DNA of 64,000 nucleotides. It comes from Chionoecetes opilio. Its lineage: Eukaryota; Arthropoda; Malacostraca; Decapoda; Majidae. How positions within the stretch are numbered: position 1 is the first letter of the stretch; the number at the start of each line of letters is the position of its first letter. Position numbers and translations under genes: made by a program. Below are positions 1 to 10,325 of the stretch, piece by piece. The notes under the pieces were generated by a model. The model did not search any database and was not told the DNA's origin. It worked only from the letters and a program-made list of their open reading frames with translations. Where the stretch lies: NCBI GenBank assembly GCA_016584305.1, contig JACEEZ010009539.1, positions 285,001 to 349,000 on the forward strand. Reading direction: 5' to 3'.

Positions 1-44
1 AGTTTACAGCACAAGTCTATAAATATCTTGACAATAAATATCAG

Positions 45-749
45 GTGGCTGGTGTGTTTCTTGATTTGTCACGGGCCTTTGATTCTTTAGACCACAGAAT
101 ATTGATTGATAAATTATATAATGTAGGGATAAGGGGGTGCCACTCCAGCTATTTAAAAGTTATCTCACTGACAGAGCAATCTGTATTTTGCAATAATGCA
201 TTTTCTTCTTTTGGCAACATAAAGCAGGGAGTTCCACAAGGATCCATTTTGGGCCCAATTCTTTTTTCAATATATATCAACGACCTAGTGAATGTTAGCA
301 ACAGATGTAATATTATTATTTTCGCTGATGATACCAATCTACTTTATGCAGATAAAAGTTTGTGTTCATTACACAACACTTTACAACAGGATTTAGGATA
401 TATTAGGGAGTGGATTTCGAGTAATAAACTAAAACTTAACATAAAAAAGATCAACCTCATATTCTTCAAAAATAGTTCAATTAATTGTGAATTCCCTCCA
501 GTAATTTTAGATGATGACATAATTCAACAAGTGGAACAAGTCAAATTCTTAGGAGTGTTTGTTGATCAACATCTAAATTGGAAAACAAAACTTAAATCAG
601 TTTGCATGATATTATCAAAAGTATGTGGGATATTATATAGAGTGAGAAATCAGTTGACACATAAAGCATTGTTAAGTGTAACACCTTATGGTACCCTCAT
701 AATAGATATTGTCTATCTGTGTGGGGATGTACCTGGTCTTCCTACTTAA
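45..749 (+). pseudogene. LINE reverse transcriptase (palm and thumb), frameshifted
   Basis: This would copy LINE RNA into DNA at a nicked target. The 234-residue frame has the palm block LDLSRAFDSLDH, the motif-B block QGVPQGSILGPILF and the catalytic FADDT (motif C), followed by the thumb region with KFLGVFVD. Blocks and spacing fit the CR1/L2/Jockey group. The first methionine at 45 is not a real start, because conserved sequence continues upstream to base 1. The frame stops at 749 and the C-terminal part resumes in another frame at 784, so the copy is broken. Confidence 0.9.
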
Positions 750-783
750 ATGATGTCTTGCTCAAAAAAGAGTCAGAAGAACC

Positions 784-1101
784 ATGTGTTTCAAAGGTAA
801 ATATGATCACACAGCAGAACTATTTGCAAATTTTCATCTTCTAACTTTTCGGTCATTAATTAAATATTTTATGTTATTATCAATATTTAAATCACAGCAC
901 ATACAGCTTCCTAATTGTCCAATTTTCTTACGCACTCAACATACATATAGCACAAGGTCAAACCTTATCAACCTGGTTTGCCTCCAAGCACGCACCACTC
1001 TATTCCATAACAGCATACTGTGTGCCGGACCCAAACTGTGGAACTCGCTGCCAGACACACTCAAATGCATAACGATGTACATTCTTTTTAAAAACAACTA
1101 A
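784..1101 (+). pseudogene. LINE RT C-terminal domain
   Basis: This continues the RT of the preceding entry in a different frame. The diagnostic block is AGPKLWNSLPDTLK, the WNSLP motif near the C terminus of CR1/L2/Jockey-type polymerases. The block before it (TYSTRSNLINLVCLQARTTL) matches the usual spacing. Stop codon 1099-1101 is followed by the 3' UTR. No separate function is expected. Confidence 0.8.
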
Positions 1102-1136
1102 AGAACCTCATGGTTTTTTTACAATGATAATTGTAA

Positions 1137-1345
1137 TGTTTGTATGTATGTAAATGTATGTATGTATCTATGTTTGTATGTATCTACATACATGTGCATG
1201 TATGAAGGTATGTAGGTTGTGCGTGTGGGAGTATCTATGCGATGTGTGCGTTTATGTACGTATATGTATGAATGTTTGTGTTCGCTTGCATGTATGTGGA
1301 TTTATTTATGTGTACTTTGTGTGTGTGTGTGTGTTTTTATTAATA
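1137..1345 (+). repeat. TATG/TG-rich microsatellite
   Basis: Imperfect TATG, GTGTGT and TGTATG units lie inside the 3' UTR of the LINE. The 67-aa frame across it is a repeat artefact. Confidence 0.85.
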
Positions 1346-1763
1346 GTGTATTACTAGGTGTTAGATCTTGATCATATGTTATATACATTTTTTTTCTTCT
1401 GGTGTTGAGGATGTAATAGGTAACTATATAGGTAACTATATATATATTGTATATAATTATATACGTATAACTATAAATTGTAAAGTATCGTCAGTAGCTT
1501 AGATTATAGTTCAATTATGTCTGCTAAGAAGCCATCTATGGCTCTGCAGACTAGGCCATATTAAGTAAAAGAAATATATATATCTATGTAAATTTTATAC
1601 AATGGCAATAAATCAATCAATCAAAGGAAAGGGAAGGGGCACGATATCGTATTGGACTGGGAGGTATCTATGGGCTGTGAGAAAACAAAGAGGAGTATGT
1701 TATGAATGGCAAAGTAAAGGAGGGAATATGTTGGCAATATTCTTTAATTAAGCTTTGTTTACA

Positions 1764-1985
1764 GATATACTTATAGCGCCTGTAGGCAGTATACTCCTTA
1801 AGGCTCGGATGGTAGGCTCTGGAGGTTCATTTTAGGTGCTGTGATTGATGGTCCAAACCCGTTGTGGCACAGGCAGGATTTTTATGATGGCGCTTGAGAT
1901 TAAAAGCTATCCCCCCTGTGTCCTTCGATGCACTCGCCTTCGAAGATAGAGTTGATGGGCAGCTTGTGCTTGGACGGTGCAATGG
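1764..1985 (-). mobile_element. SINE body (no tRNA head)
   Basis: This segment matches the body of the SINE at 37110-37463 over about 220 bases. Shared blocks include tagcgcctgtaggcag, ggctcggatggtaggctc, tggcgcaggcaggatt (with changes) and cccctgtgtcct. The tRNA-derived head and poly(A) tail of the other copy are missing, so this is a 5'-truncated, older copy on the minus strand. Confidence 0.75.
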
Positions 1986-2549
1986 TAAGAAGGAATAACT
2001 ACTGAACTGCAGGTATGCTTATAACCTACAAGTAAAGGGCAGGCATACGTATGAACTGATTGGTGTTCATAGGGACACGACCGGTGGTGAGGAAGTAGTC
2101 TTTCTTCACCGTGGCTTTAGCAAAAAAGGGGTCGTTTATGGCAGGAGGGAAAAACAGGGGCCGGGGGTTGGTGTGGGGAGGCGTGGTGAATATCGCATGC
2201 AATGAACTTAAAAGGGGGTTTGTGCCGCCCCTTTGACCTGTCAGGAACACCAACTAACTTCGCAGCGTGGTGGTTCCCTTCATCCACACTGTCTTAGACC
2301 AAGACTGATTCCAAGAAGGTAAGAAAATATATGAGAGGATTTTTTAGCTTTTAATTTATCCCTTTTTCGTTGCCTCCATTTAGTAAAGCATTTATTTTTT
2401 TGACCTATTAAACTGAACGTCATTTTTTTTTCTTAGTGTGATTATATTTTTGTTATAAGTTAATACTATACTGACCTGTCTTTTCAATTTAAGTGTTTCT
2501 ATAAGGTGGATATATTAGATATATTTTTATTTCTATTCAAATCAGATTA
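1986..2549. other. No feature recognised
   Basis: The 75-aa minus frame at 2026-2253 has no recognisable motif. The rest is AT-rich with no repeat or coding signature that I can support. Confidence 0.5.
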
Positions 2550-2625
2550 CATAAGAACATAAGAAAATAAGGAAGCTACAAGAGGCCGTGAGGTCTATAA
2601 GTGGTAGTTCCTGTAGATTAAGAAA
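2550..2625 (-). mobile_element. CR1-like LINE 3' tail fragment
   Basis: The sequence is nearly identical to the 3' end of the LINE at 26771-29512, including the octamer tail (aagaacat units) and the block ggaagctacaagaggccg. Only the last ~75 bases of the element are present, as expected of an extreme 5' truncation. Confidence 0.8.
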
Positions 2626-2870
2626 ATAGATTTCTACTGACACAGGCAACTGACTCTGAGTTAAATCGGTCTCATTTTCATTGCTTTTCTTTTCATCTAT
2701 ATGTACGAGGAAACACTCGAGCATATGAATTCCATGGCTTTGTTATCAGATACGAGGGAACAATGGATGAAATAGAGGGAAAAGAAAGGATATGAAGAAA
2801 AATATAAGATAAGGACTTCGAAGAGAAGAAGAGGGGAAAAAAACATTAATTAAATAAGCAGGTTTGAAAA

Positions 2871-2964
2871 AATAACACTTTGTTAAGAAGATGAAAAAGC
2901 GTAGTGTATAAATAGTAAATAACACTTTGTTAAGAAGATGAAAAAGCGTAGTGTATAAATAGTT
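2871..2964. repeat. 47-bp tandem duplication
   Basis: Two essentially perfect copies (2871-2917 and 2918-2964), each beginning aataacactttgtt and ending in tataaatag, lie head to tail. The lack of divergence suggests a recent event. Confidence 0.95.
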
Positions 2965-3337
2965 TGTGTGTTTCTCGTGTGTTCTTGACGGCCCGTCATC
3001 AAAGCAGTGTGCCACCTTTGCCTCCCAGTCCTCTAACAGTCTGCAACCTCACCGCCTCACTGTTAGCTTTGTCGAGTATATAATGCAAACAAAACACTCC
3101 TTCTGCTCAGGTAACACTGCTATTTATCCAGGTTGTCCCTATCCCTGTACACATATTTTGACTACATCTTTTGTCACAGGGATAATAAACGTAAAATTAC
3201 GGAATATGTGAAGCTTTGACTCGATGGCAGATTTGGAAAACAATGTTCTTAAAAGGGATTGAGGATTTCCCCCAAAAACTGTCTAAACTAAACTAAACTA
3301 AACAGCAATATGTGATAATAGAAAAAAAATTGTCTTT
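2965..3337. other. Unassigned; short (ACTAA)n run
   Basis: I see no gene. A small run of actaa units lies at about 3283-3303, just outside the 3' end of the RTE element. Confidence 0.5.
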
Positions 3338-3346
3338 GCATATATC

Positions 3347-4931
3347 AATCTTCAGTCATTGGGGGCATACGCCGGGGGGCGCGTCACCTCGCCCACCCTA
3401 CGACGCCACTCCCGGGGGTCACCACGCGCGAGTTCCCATGCAGGTTCCTTTCCCATACCAAGCAGCTCTCGACAAGAAACATCAACTTGCCCCAGCCACG
3501 AGCCTTGTGGGAGCCCCTTTGGCCTCCTCCACGCCGGATTGTCTCATACAGACACAACCCGATGGGAAGGATAGGTTTCAGGGTAGCGTGCCACATGCCC
3601 ATATAGCCGAAGTTGGCGCTGACGGACTATGCAGGTAATAGGCCTCGATTCAGTGATTGATTCACTGAGTGATTCAGTCTCACGGTGCAATCGCTGATTT
3701 GACACATAATCATCCCAGCGATACCCCATGATTCTGCGAAGACACTTATTACCAAAGGCATTGATTCGTCTCTTCAAGTCACTATTTAGTGTCCATGTCT
3801 CACAGCCATAGAGTAAGACAGGGATCACAAGCGACTTGAAGATCCGGATCTTTGTCCTCCTGCACAGGTACCGACAACGCCAAATACTCCGGCTGAGCGA
3901 GTCCATAACACCGTGGGCTATGACAATCCGCCGTAAGACTTCTTGATGTGACCCGCCGTCATTATGGACTGCGCTACCAAGGTATGTAAAACTTTCCAAG
4001 ATTTCAATGTCCTCGCCACACGCATGAACAGACTGTACTGCTTCATCTAGTAAGTCTCCAAACACCTGGACCTTGGTCTTGAGCCAGGAGACCTCAAGTC
4101 CCAAAGGCTTTGCCTCCTCGTGCAGCGCCTCGAGAGCCATCACCAGGACCTCCAGCGACTCAACAAAGATTACTGCATCATCGGCAAAAACAAGATCAGT
4201 GATCTTGGTGTTGCCGACGGATGCTCCACAATCACTTTGATCTACAACCTTGTCCAATACCCAATCCATACAAGCGTTGAAAAGTGATGGGGCAAGGACG
4301 CACCCTTGCCTCACTCCTGTATTCACAGGAAAGAAGCTGGATACACCTGCCCCACACTTCACAGCACTCTCAGTCCCAGAATACAGACCAGTTATCAAAC
4401 CAATAGTCCTTGCAGGAATCCCTCGAAGTCGCAAAAGATCCCAGAGTGACTCACGATGCACTGAGTCAAACGCTTTCTTGAGATCAACATAGGCTGCAAG
4501 CATCCCCTGTCGAAACTCACGTCGGCGTTCCACCAGGACACGAAGCGCTAGGATACGATCCGTTGTTGACTTACCAGGCGTGAACCCAGACTGCTGAGGT
4601 CTCTGATACTTCACCAGATGACTGCGAATTCGTGTCAGCAATAGATGGGCAAGCACCTTGCCTGGTACGCTGAGCAGTGTAATACCGTGGTAATTGTTGC
4701 AGTCCTGACGGTCCCCTTTCGCTTTCCAGATAGGGACGATCAGACCCCTTTTCCAGTCAGGAGGAATGATACCTGATTGCCACACGGCAGTCAGGACAGC
4801 ATGCAACCCGCGGATCATGGCCTCACCCCCAGCTTTGAGGAGCCCCGCACTGATATTACAAACACCAGCTGCCTTTCCACCCCTCAACTTTGCTATAGCC
4901 TCTCTGACTTCGTCAAGAGAGGGAGTCTCTT
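3347..4931 (-). mobile_element. RTE-clade LINE copy 1, 5'-truncated, with 9-bp TSD
   Basis: Minus-strand insertion flanked by the direct repeat gcatatatc at 3338-3346 and 4932-4940, which I read as the target-site duplication. The coding frame ends almost at the 3' terminus (residues PPAYAPND in copy 2), typical of RTE elements with very short 3' UTRs. The endonuclease domain is missing through 5' truncation. A second copy lies at 44923-46283. Copy 1 has an in-frame 24-bp insertion near 3650-3675 and a premature stop that copy 2 lacks. Confidence 0.9.
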
Positions 4932-4935
4932 GCAT
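3544..4935 (-). pseudogene. RTE-type reverse transcriptase
   Basis: Residues 1-463 cover most of an RTE reverse transcriptase. Visible blocks are GFTPGKSTTDRILAL, AYVDLKKAFDSVHRE (motif A aspartate), NTGVRQGCVLAPSLFN (motif B), LVFADDAVIF (catalytic FADD) and the RTE C-terminal signatures LLYGCETWTL and RQLRLYGHVAR. The stop after HRVVSV replaces the arginine codon seen in copy 2, so about 70 C-terminal residues are lost here (their remains run to about 3352). The eight residues LSESITES near the end repeat the adjacent SES/TES coding bases and are absent from copy 2. The apparent start lies at the 5' truncation point and is not a genuine initiation site. Confidence 0.9.
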
Positions 4936-5042
4936 ATATCGAAACTGTTTATAGCTAGCTATAAATGGTGTGTTTTCTTTACACAGTGTGTAGTCATGTT
5001 TCAGCGTTTTGTTTGTATCTTAGCAGTGTTCAATTTATTGTA

Positions 5043-5646
5043 CAGTGTGCGCAAAAAAAAGAGTTACATTGTAGTATTTCATCATAATATGGCATAATTA
5101 AAACGCATATAAATACATTTAAATGGGTTTATTCGTAGAAAAACATGGAAACATATTATAAAGGAATATTTACATTAATATTTGGTCATATTTCCCTTGA
5201 CCTTGATGACCTGCCTCATCCTCCGTGGCATGGAATCCTGGAATCCTGGAATCCTGGAATCAATCCTGGAATTACCCCAGCAATTATGATGACAGAGACG
5301 TTCGATTTTTGTGAGAGCCCTGGTTTTGTCCTCTCCCGTCATATGCTTCGAAGCCATCCTCGACAATCGTGGGCGGTGTGGGTGTGAGTGTCAAAAAGTA
5401 CTTTGACGCAGTAAAATGAGCGTGGCTGGAGGGTGGAGCGGCACCCTCCCACGTCAACGTCTGGTTTACACTGAATGGCTGAGCTGCACACAACCTGTCT
5501 TACTAACCAAGTACTACTGTCAGACGTACGATAAAACCGTTAAAAATTAACCGCGTTTTTTTAAAACAAAGAAAATAATGTTACATATTTTCCATGTAAC
5601 ATTTTTTTTTGCGCAAGAAATGTCACATTTTTTTTTGCGCCCACTG
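5043..5646 (-). mobile_element. Internally deleted Tc1-like transposon
   Basis: The inverted ends are CAGTGTGCGCAAAAAAAA on the left and, reverse-complemented, CAGTGGGCGCAAAAAAAA on the right. Both are flanked by TA (5041-5042 and 5647-5648), the Tc1/mariner target. A second TIR-like block lies just inside the right end (about 5580-5625). The 604-bp length and a transposase reduced to its two tips show an internal deletion, as in MITE-forming copies. Confidence 0.85.
5175..5366 (-). pseudogene. Tc1-like transposase, N and C tips fused
   Basis: The 63-residue frame begins with an N-terminal-like stretch (residues ~8-27, KTRALTKIERLCHHNCWG) and jumps to a Tc1 C terminus (SMPRRMRQVIKVKGNMTKY), which in intact Tc1-like transposases lies some 250-300 residues later. 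The DDE catalytic core is gone. The join falls in a short direct repeat (ggaatcct units at 5232-5270), a plausible deletion junction. It cannot be catalytically active. Confidence 0.75.
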
Positions 5647-5648
5647 TA

Positions 5649-5851
5649 TATACTCATATATATCTGACTTCTGAGATTGCTCCACTCATCTGCCACTCTG
5701 TTAGTATATATAAAGAAGAAGAAAGATATATAATATATACGGTATATATACATATACATATATATATAACACATATATACATATATACATATATACATAT
5801 ATACATACAGCCATACAGCCACCCACACCCACACACACACACACACACACA

Positions 5852-5884
<33 letters not shown>

Positions 5885-6300
5885 GCATATACATACATAC
5901 ATACATACATACATGCATACATACATACATACATATATGCATATATACATACATACATACATACATACATACATACATGCACCAAAATGGTTCATACATG
6001 CATGCCTGAACCATTTTGGTCATCCTTCTCTGCACTGTCTCTAGCGAATCTATATCTATTATGATATTAAGGTGATCATAGTAATGCATAATCGAGTTAT
6101 AGCCTGACTAGTGCTACATTAATACAGCGTGAGGACTGCTTCAGCATTTCTACACTTCAGCACTCTTGGTAATAAAGTCTAAGGCCTTGTTTGCTCGATT
6201 CCAATAGTAAAACACTAGTTTCTTGATCGGATATCTAAACTCATTTACATATCGAGATCTCTTTCGAAATATTCACGAATCTATCTGGACTAATACGTTT
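5649..6300 (-). mobile_element. CR1-like LINE fragment, interrupted by (CATA)n
   Basis: On the minus strand, residues resembling NRANKALDFITKSAEV (about 6160-6230) and LETVQRRMTKMVQ (about 6000-6045) match the LINE at 26863-28122. FTNRVADEWSNLRSQI at 5650-5710 matches its C-terminal FTNRVVNEWNGL block. The 5712-5990 microsatellite replaces the sequence between. The Tc1-like element abuts its 3' side. Confidence 0.7.
5712..5990. repeat. (CATA)n/(CA)n/(TATA)n microsatellite
   Basis: CATACA units dominate, with CA runs at about 5822-5850 and TATACATA at 5740-5800. Long open frames of CMYVCMYV type here are artefacts. Confidence 0.95.
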
Positions 6301-6485
6301 TAGAACACACGTCGTTTGTTACAAAGACAATTTTTTTCTACATTAAGACGTAAACTCGCTCTAAACCGAATTCATCTGCATTCTCTGTGACTCAAATTTG
6401 TGAGATTCTTGTAACATACGGAGTATGCTAGATCAATTAGTCGCATCTCGTGCTTCAGAAGGACAAGAACTGCAATGAAACTTAA

Positions 6486-6581
<96 letters not shown>

Positions 6582-6597
6582 GAGAGAGAGGAGAGAG

Positions 6598-6696
<99 letters not shown>

Positions 6697-6697
6697 C
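6486..6697. repeat. (GA)n microsatellite
   Basis: Over 200 bases of GAGA with occasional extra G or A. It carries spurious RERERE/SLSLSL frames on both strands. The following 6700-6890 has no feature that I can support. Confidence 0.97.
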
Positions 6698-6959
6698 CCC
6701 CCCCCTTAGTAATTGTCACCATCAAGCGGCCGATCATTGTGCACAAAATAATTGTTTTAGCAAGCCTTGAATCACGGCCACTAGCTGACCTTCGAGGCAA
6801 CGACCCCATTATGCTTCACTGTACATACTGGCACTCTCTGGGGGGCTAGTCTACCCACCCATAGGGTTGATAATGTATTTTATGCCACCACCTCACACTG
6901 TCCTTTTTTTCCTAACCTCGTTCACCTTGTTATCTATCATTTGCGAACACCAGGTCCGA

Positions 6960-7250
6960 AGAACTGCTGGATAAGTACAAGAATCCAGCACCACTGAAAT
7001 TTGAGAACAAAAGTAGATCACAAATATCATCGTTTCAGGCATCCTATCCCGGACTAGTGCGCCCCGTACTTTCTTTAACAATGCCTTCAGCGCAAATAGT
7101 TGTTTTAAAACCCTTTGTACGGAAGAAGGCGTCGACTTTGTAAACCTCAGGTATGCTTTTTATCAACAACCACTCTTCGTTAAGAAGGATTCCTTGCACC
7201 TAAATGGGGCAGAGTCAGTTCGGTTTGGCGGAAAGTTAAGCACGGCAATT
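6960..7250 (+). pseudogene. LINE ORF1 esterase-like C terminus
   Basis: From about 7026 the plus strand reads NIIVSGILSRTSAPRTFFN, then CTEEGVDFVNLRYAFYQQ and LFVKKDSLHLNGAESVRFG. This resembles the SGNH-type esterase end of CR1 ORF1, with the 'VSGILPR' and 'DGLHLN' blocks. The upstream ~70 bases contain stops. The frame is cut by the IS630/Tc1-like element at 7252 and resumes after 11655. Confidence 0.65.
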
Positions 7251-7578
7251 ACTATTATGCGTTTCAGAGGCCGTGTTACATCGTTTTTCGGGAATAATTA
7301 TGTAGAAAACTGTTGGATTAGTGACATATTTTGGCATAGATAGTTTTAGACCTTCCGCTAATATTCTCAATGTGGTTTATTAACAAAAAGTGTATAATTA
7401 TGGCACCTCTCTCTTGACTATAACGTTTACTTCCTGGGTGACAAACTGGCAACCGACACGAGGCTACCGTGACGTTACTATGACGTCAGTCCATAGGCTC
7501 CGCTTGCTATCTATCGCTTGCAAAAAAATGTACATGTAGTACATTGTACATGGAAACTACGGCCATTGGCGCATAATT

Positions 7579-7679
<101 letters not shown>

Positions 7680-7892
7680 GAAGCATGCATTGTAGACGAT
7701 GAAATGAAGCGGAAACATGATGGGTGTACAAATCATGCAAACAGTAAACTCAGCACATGGTATATTTTATTCCTCGTCATTATCAAGAAACAAATCGTCC
7801 TCGTCCTCGTTATCATCCTCGTCATCGGCGGTGAGGCTGATGATAACGGGTTCCATGGACTCATGGATGTTGTCGGTTGACCCAGGAATACC

Positions 7893-7922
7893 ATATGACC
7901 CTGGGTGGACCCAGGGTCATAT
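7893..7922. repeat. 14-bp-stem perfect hairpin
   Basis: atatgaccctgggt, loop gg, acccagggtcatat. It interrupts the transposase C-terminal coding region on the minus strand and introduces a stop, so it was probably inserted. Confidence 0.9.
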
Positions 7923-8986
7923 AGTGGGCCAGTAGGCGTATTCAAAGTTTCGTGTTCGTCGGACCGCAGCTACCCACACCTTTTCAGTGGCGTAAAGCCT
8001 GCCTTCCTCCAGCCTGGGGCCGGATGTTCGAACGTTCGTAACGCGTCTCTAAGATCATCTTTGCACTTAGATTGATCTTGGAACGCTCGTAACGCGTTTA
8101 GAGGTATTGTCAAACGATCTTTGCGAACATCCATCAGCCATATTTGTTAGTTTTTCCACCATATTTGTTCATAGTGCTAAGGTTGCTGAAGAGCACTCGC
8201 ACACTGTTCGTAGGATCGCATGATGAAGGTTTTTCTAATATACAAGCCATATAAAGTTGTGTTATAAGTTGTTTATTTCATGTTGAGTTGTTTATGGTTG
8301 ATCAGGAGTCAGGACGCTGAAGGGGGAATGTAAAGGGTGCAATGAATGGTATGCTGCCGAATGCCTATAGGTGACTGGAATGAGTGAAGTGCAAATAAAA
8401 AAAAAATGTGTCTTGTGCTAGAAGTGTATAGAGAAGATGATATGGGAGAGGAAGATGCGGGAAGTGAAGGACCTAGTGTGTCGTTTCGTAGCTCTAGTCA
8501 TCAAGTTAAACTCTGAGCTGAGTGTACGAAACGACTATGGTTTCATTATAGACTACGAAACAACTTTTAGGTGTACGAATCTACTGGTGTACGAAACAAC
8601 TTGTGTACGAACTGACTGCATCCTCCTCTCATCAATGCTACGGAGAGGCAAAGATAAGAGACATTCGAGCACCGGTGTACTAGTGCGTGGAATGCATGTA
8701 CTGTAGGTGGAAAAGTGAAATACATAAAGGTAGAAGTGCAGTTTAGACCAATACAATACAACACAACCAATCGGTGGTTTTAAGTATCCTGAACGTTTCG
8801 TTCTTATTATAAGGAGTATTTCTAACCCACAAAAAAGCTGTCGGAAATGAGAAAATAACACATGGGGATCTGGGGGGGCGAAACCCCCCCCCCCCAGTTA
8901 GGTTAGGTTACGAAATCAATGCCCGGGTTAGATCAGTTAACTAGCAGGGGGTCTTGGGGGGCGTAGCCCTCCTAGTTATGTCAGAA

Positions 8987-9370
8987 GAGTATTGGTCAAA
9001 AGGTAGTATTGGTTGAAACTGCATATTTACCTAAAAGAGTATGTAGAAGATAGAGGAATGTGTGATTGGTGAGCAAGGATGTCTGAGAAGAGTACGTAGG
9101 TATACACTTGAATGGTAGAGTATTGGTCAATAGGGAATATTGGTTGAAACTGCATATTTACCTAAAAGAGTATGTAGAGGATAAAGGAATGTGTGATTGG
9201 TGGGCAAGGATGTCTGAGAAGAGTAGGTACACTTGACTAGACTGGTAGAGTATTGGTCAATAGGGAGTATTGGTTGAAACTGCATATATACCTATAAGAG
9301 TATGTAGAGGATAAAGGAATGTGTGATTGGTGGGCAAGGATGTCTGAGAAGAGTAGGTACACTCTACTCC
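8987..9370. repeat. ~131-bp minisatellite, three copies
   Basis: Units start at 8987, 9118 and 9248, each with gagtattggtcaa, ggttgaaactgcata and gcaaggatgtctgagaag. The second and third are more alike than the first. Confidence 0.92.
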
Positions 9371-9599
9371 AACTCTAAGAGATGGTATGTGAGTACAGCG
9401 AAAGTAATGAATGAATGGTTCAATGATGGAAGCTGGGGTAGTGAGATGTTATTCTAGGCAAGTTCACGACCACTGAAATTGTGGGGTTAGAGCACATAAA
9501 AATCAATAGAATGCAGGCTTTCATTTCAACCTAATCCATCTACTGTAATATGTCAAGTCGGTATTATTTCGGTGCTGAGCTGGGGGGGAATCACCCCCG

Positions 9600-10110
9600 C
9601 TCAATCACTAACCTAACCTAGACATATAGTCAACTGACCAACCTAACCTAACCTAACTGTTCAGGCTATTGCTGGTATTTAATCCCTGAATTCAGAAACA
9701 TGACTAAAATAGGAACACTCGCCGACGAAAAAAATAGGAACGTCGGCGAGAATTCCTATCGGCGACAGTTCCAGGTATTGTCTAGTTACTTGGATAATGT
9801 ATCCCATTTATAATACCCACCCTAAAATGGGTGGGTATTAGTTTGGTAGTGGGCTTTCAAAAGTCCTAAGATTCTTACCTACATCATCGTGTAGATTTCT
9901 TCATTCAGAGTATTTTGAACCCCATTTCACATGGTACAATTGAATAATAATGGCGTTACATGTACGTACTACCGAAAATCTACCGTTATTTCAGCCATAA
10001 ACGGTTAAGTTTGGTTAAATCAGATTAGGTTAGTTTAGGTTAGAGGTGGGGTTTGGTTTAGTCGTCTAAGTTAGATTAAATCAGACTAGGTTAGGTTAGG
10101 TTAGAGATGG
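9600..10110. repeat. Scattered TTAGG/CCTAA pentamers
   Basis: Runs of cctaa at 9608-9655 and of ttagg at 10025-10105, the arthropod telomere unit. They are too short and degenerate to be an interstitial telomere, but they match the CCTAA-rich minisatellite at 38.4 kb in flavour. Confidence 0.5.
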
Positions 10111-10325
10111 GGTTTGGTTTAGTAACATATGATATCAAGAAAAAAAAAAAAAAAATCAATAATATGGCAGTGCGAGGCGGTGCAAGGTTTGCGGGGCATA
10201 CATCCCCCATACCTGTAAACAATAAAATATTTTCGACAAAAACGAGTGCCATATTCATTCAATACATATTAAAACGATTCAGGAAAACTAAGTTTCGGCC
10301 TCGAAATCGTTGAAAGCCCACTACC
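9845..10325. mobile_element. MITE-like unit with 16-bp TIR
   Basis: ggtagtgggctttcaa at 9845-9860 is exactly inverted at 10310-10325. No coding signal lies between them. The flanking bases do not give a clear target duplication. A perfect 11-bp-stem hairpin (9811-9821/9830-9840) lies immediately outside the left end. Confidence 0.6.

Larger units (their letters stand above)
1..1625 (+). mobile_element. CR1/L2-type LINE, 3' portion
   Basis: The reverse transcriptase reading frame is already open at the window edge, so the 5' part lies outside. The order is RT palm, thumb, a WNSLP C-terminal motif, then a 3' UTR. The element ends in short AATC repeats at about 1610-1624, which resembles the short tandem 3' tails of CR1/L2-clade LINEs instead of poly(A). 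A TATG/TG-rich stretch (1137-1345) has expanded in the 3' UTR. The coding part carries at least one frameshift, so this copy is dead. Confidence 0.85.

Noticed and set aside
5284..5493. 69-aa minus frame in the Tc1-like element
   Set aside because: Different frame from the transposase tips, with no motif.
10020..10110. Interstitial telomere
   Set aside because: Only a few degenerate TTAGG units are present, well below a telomere tract.
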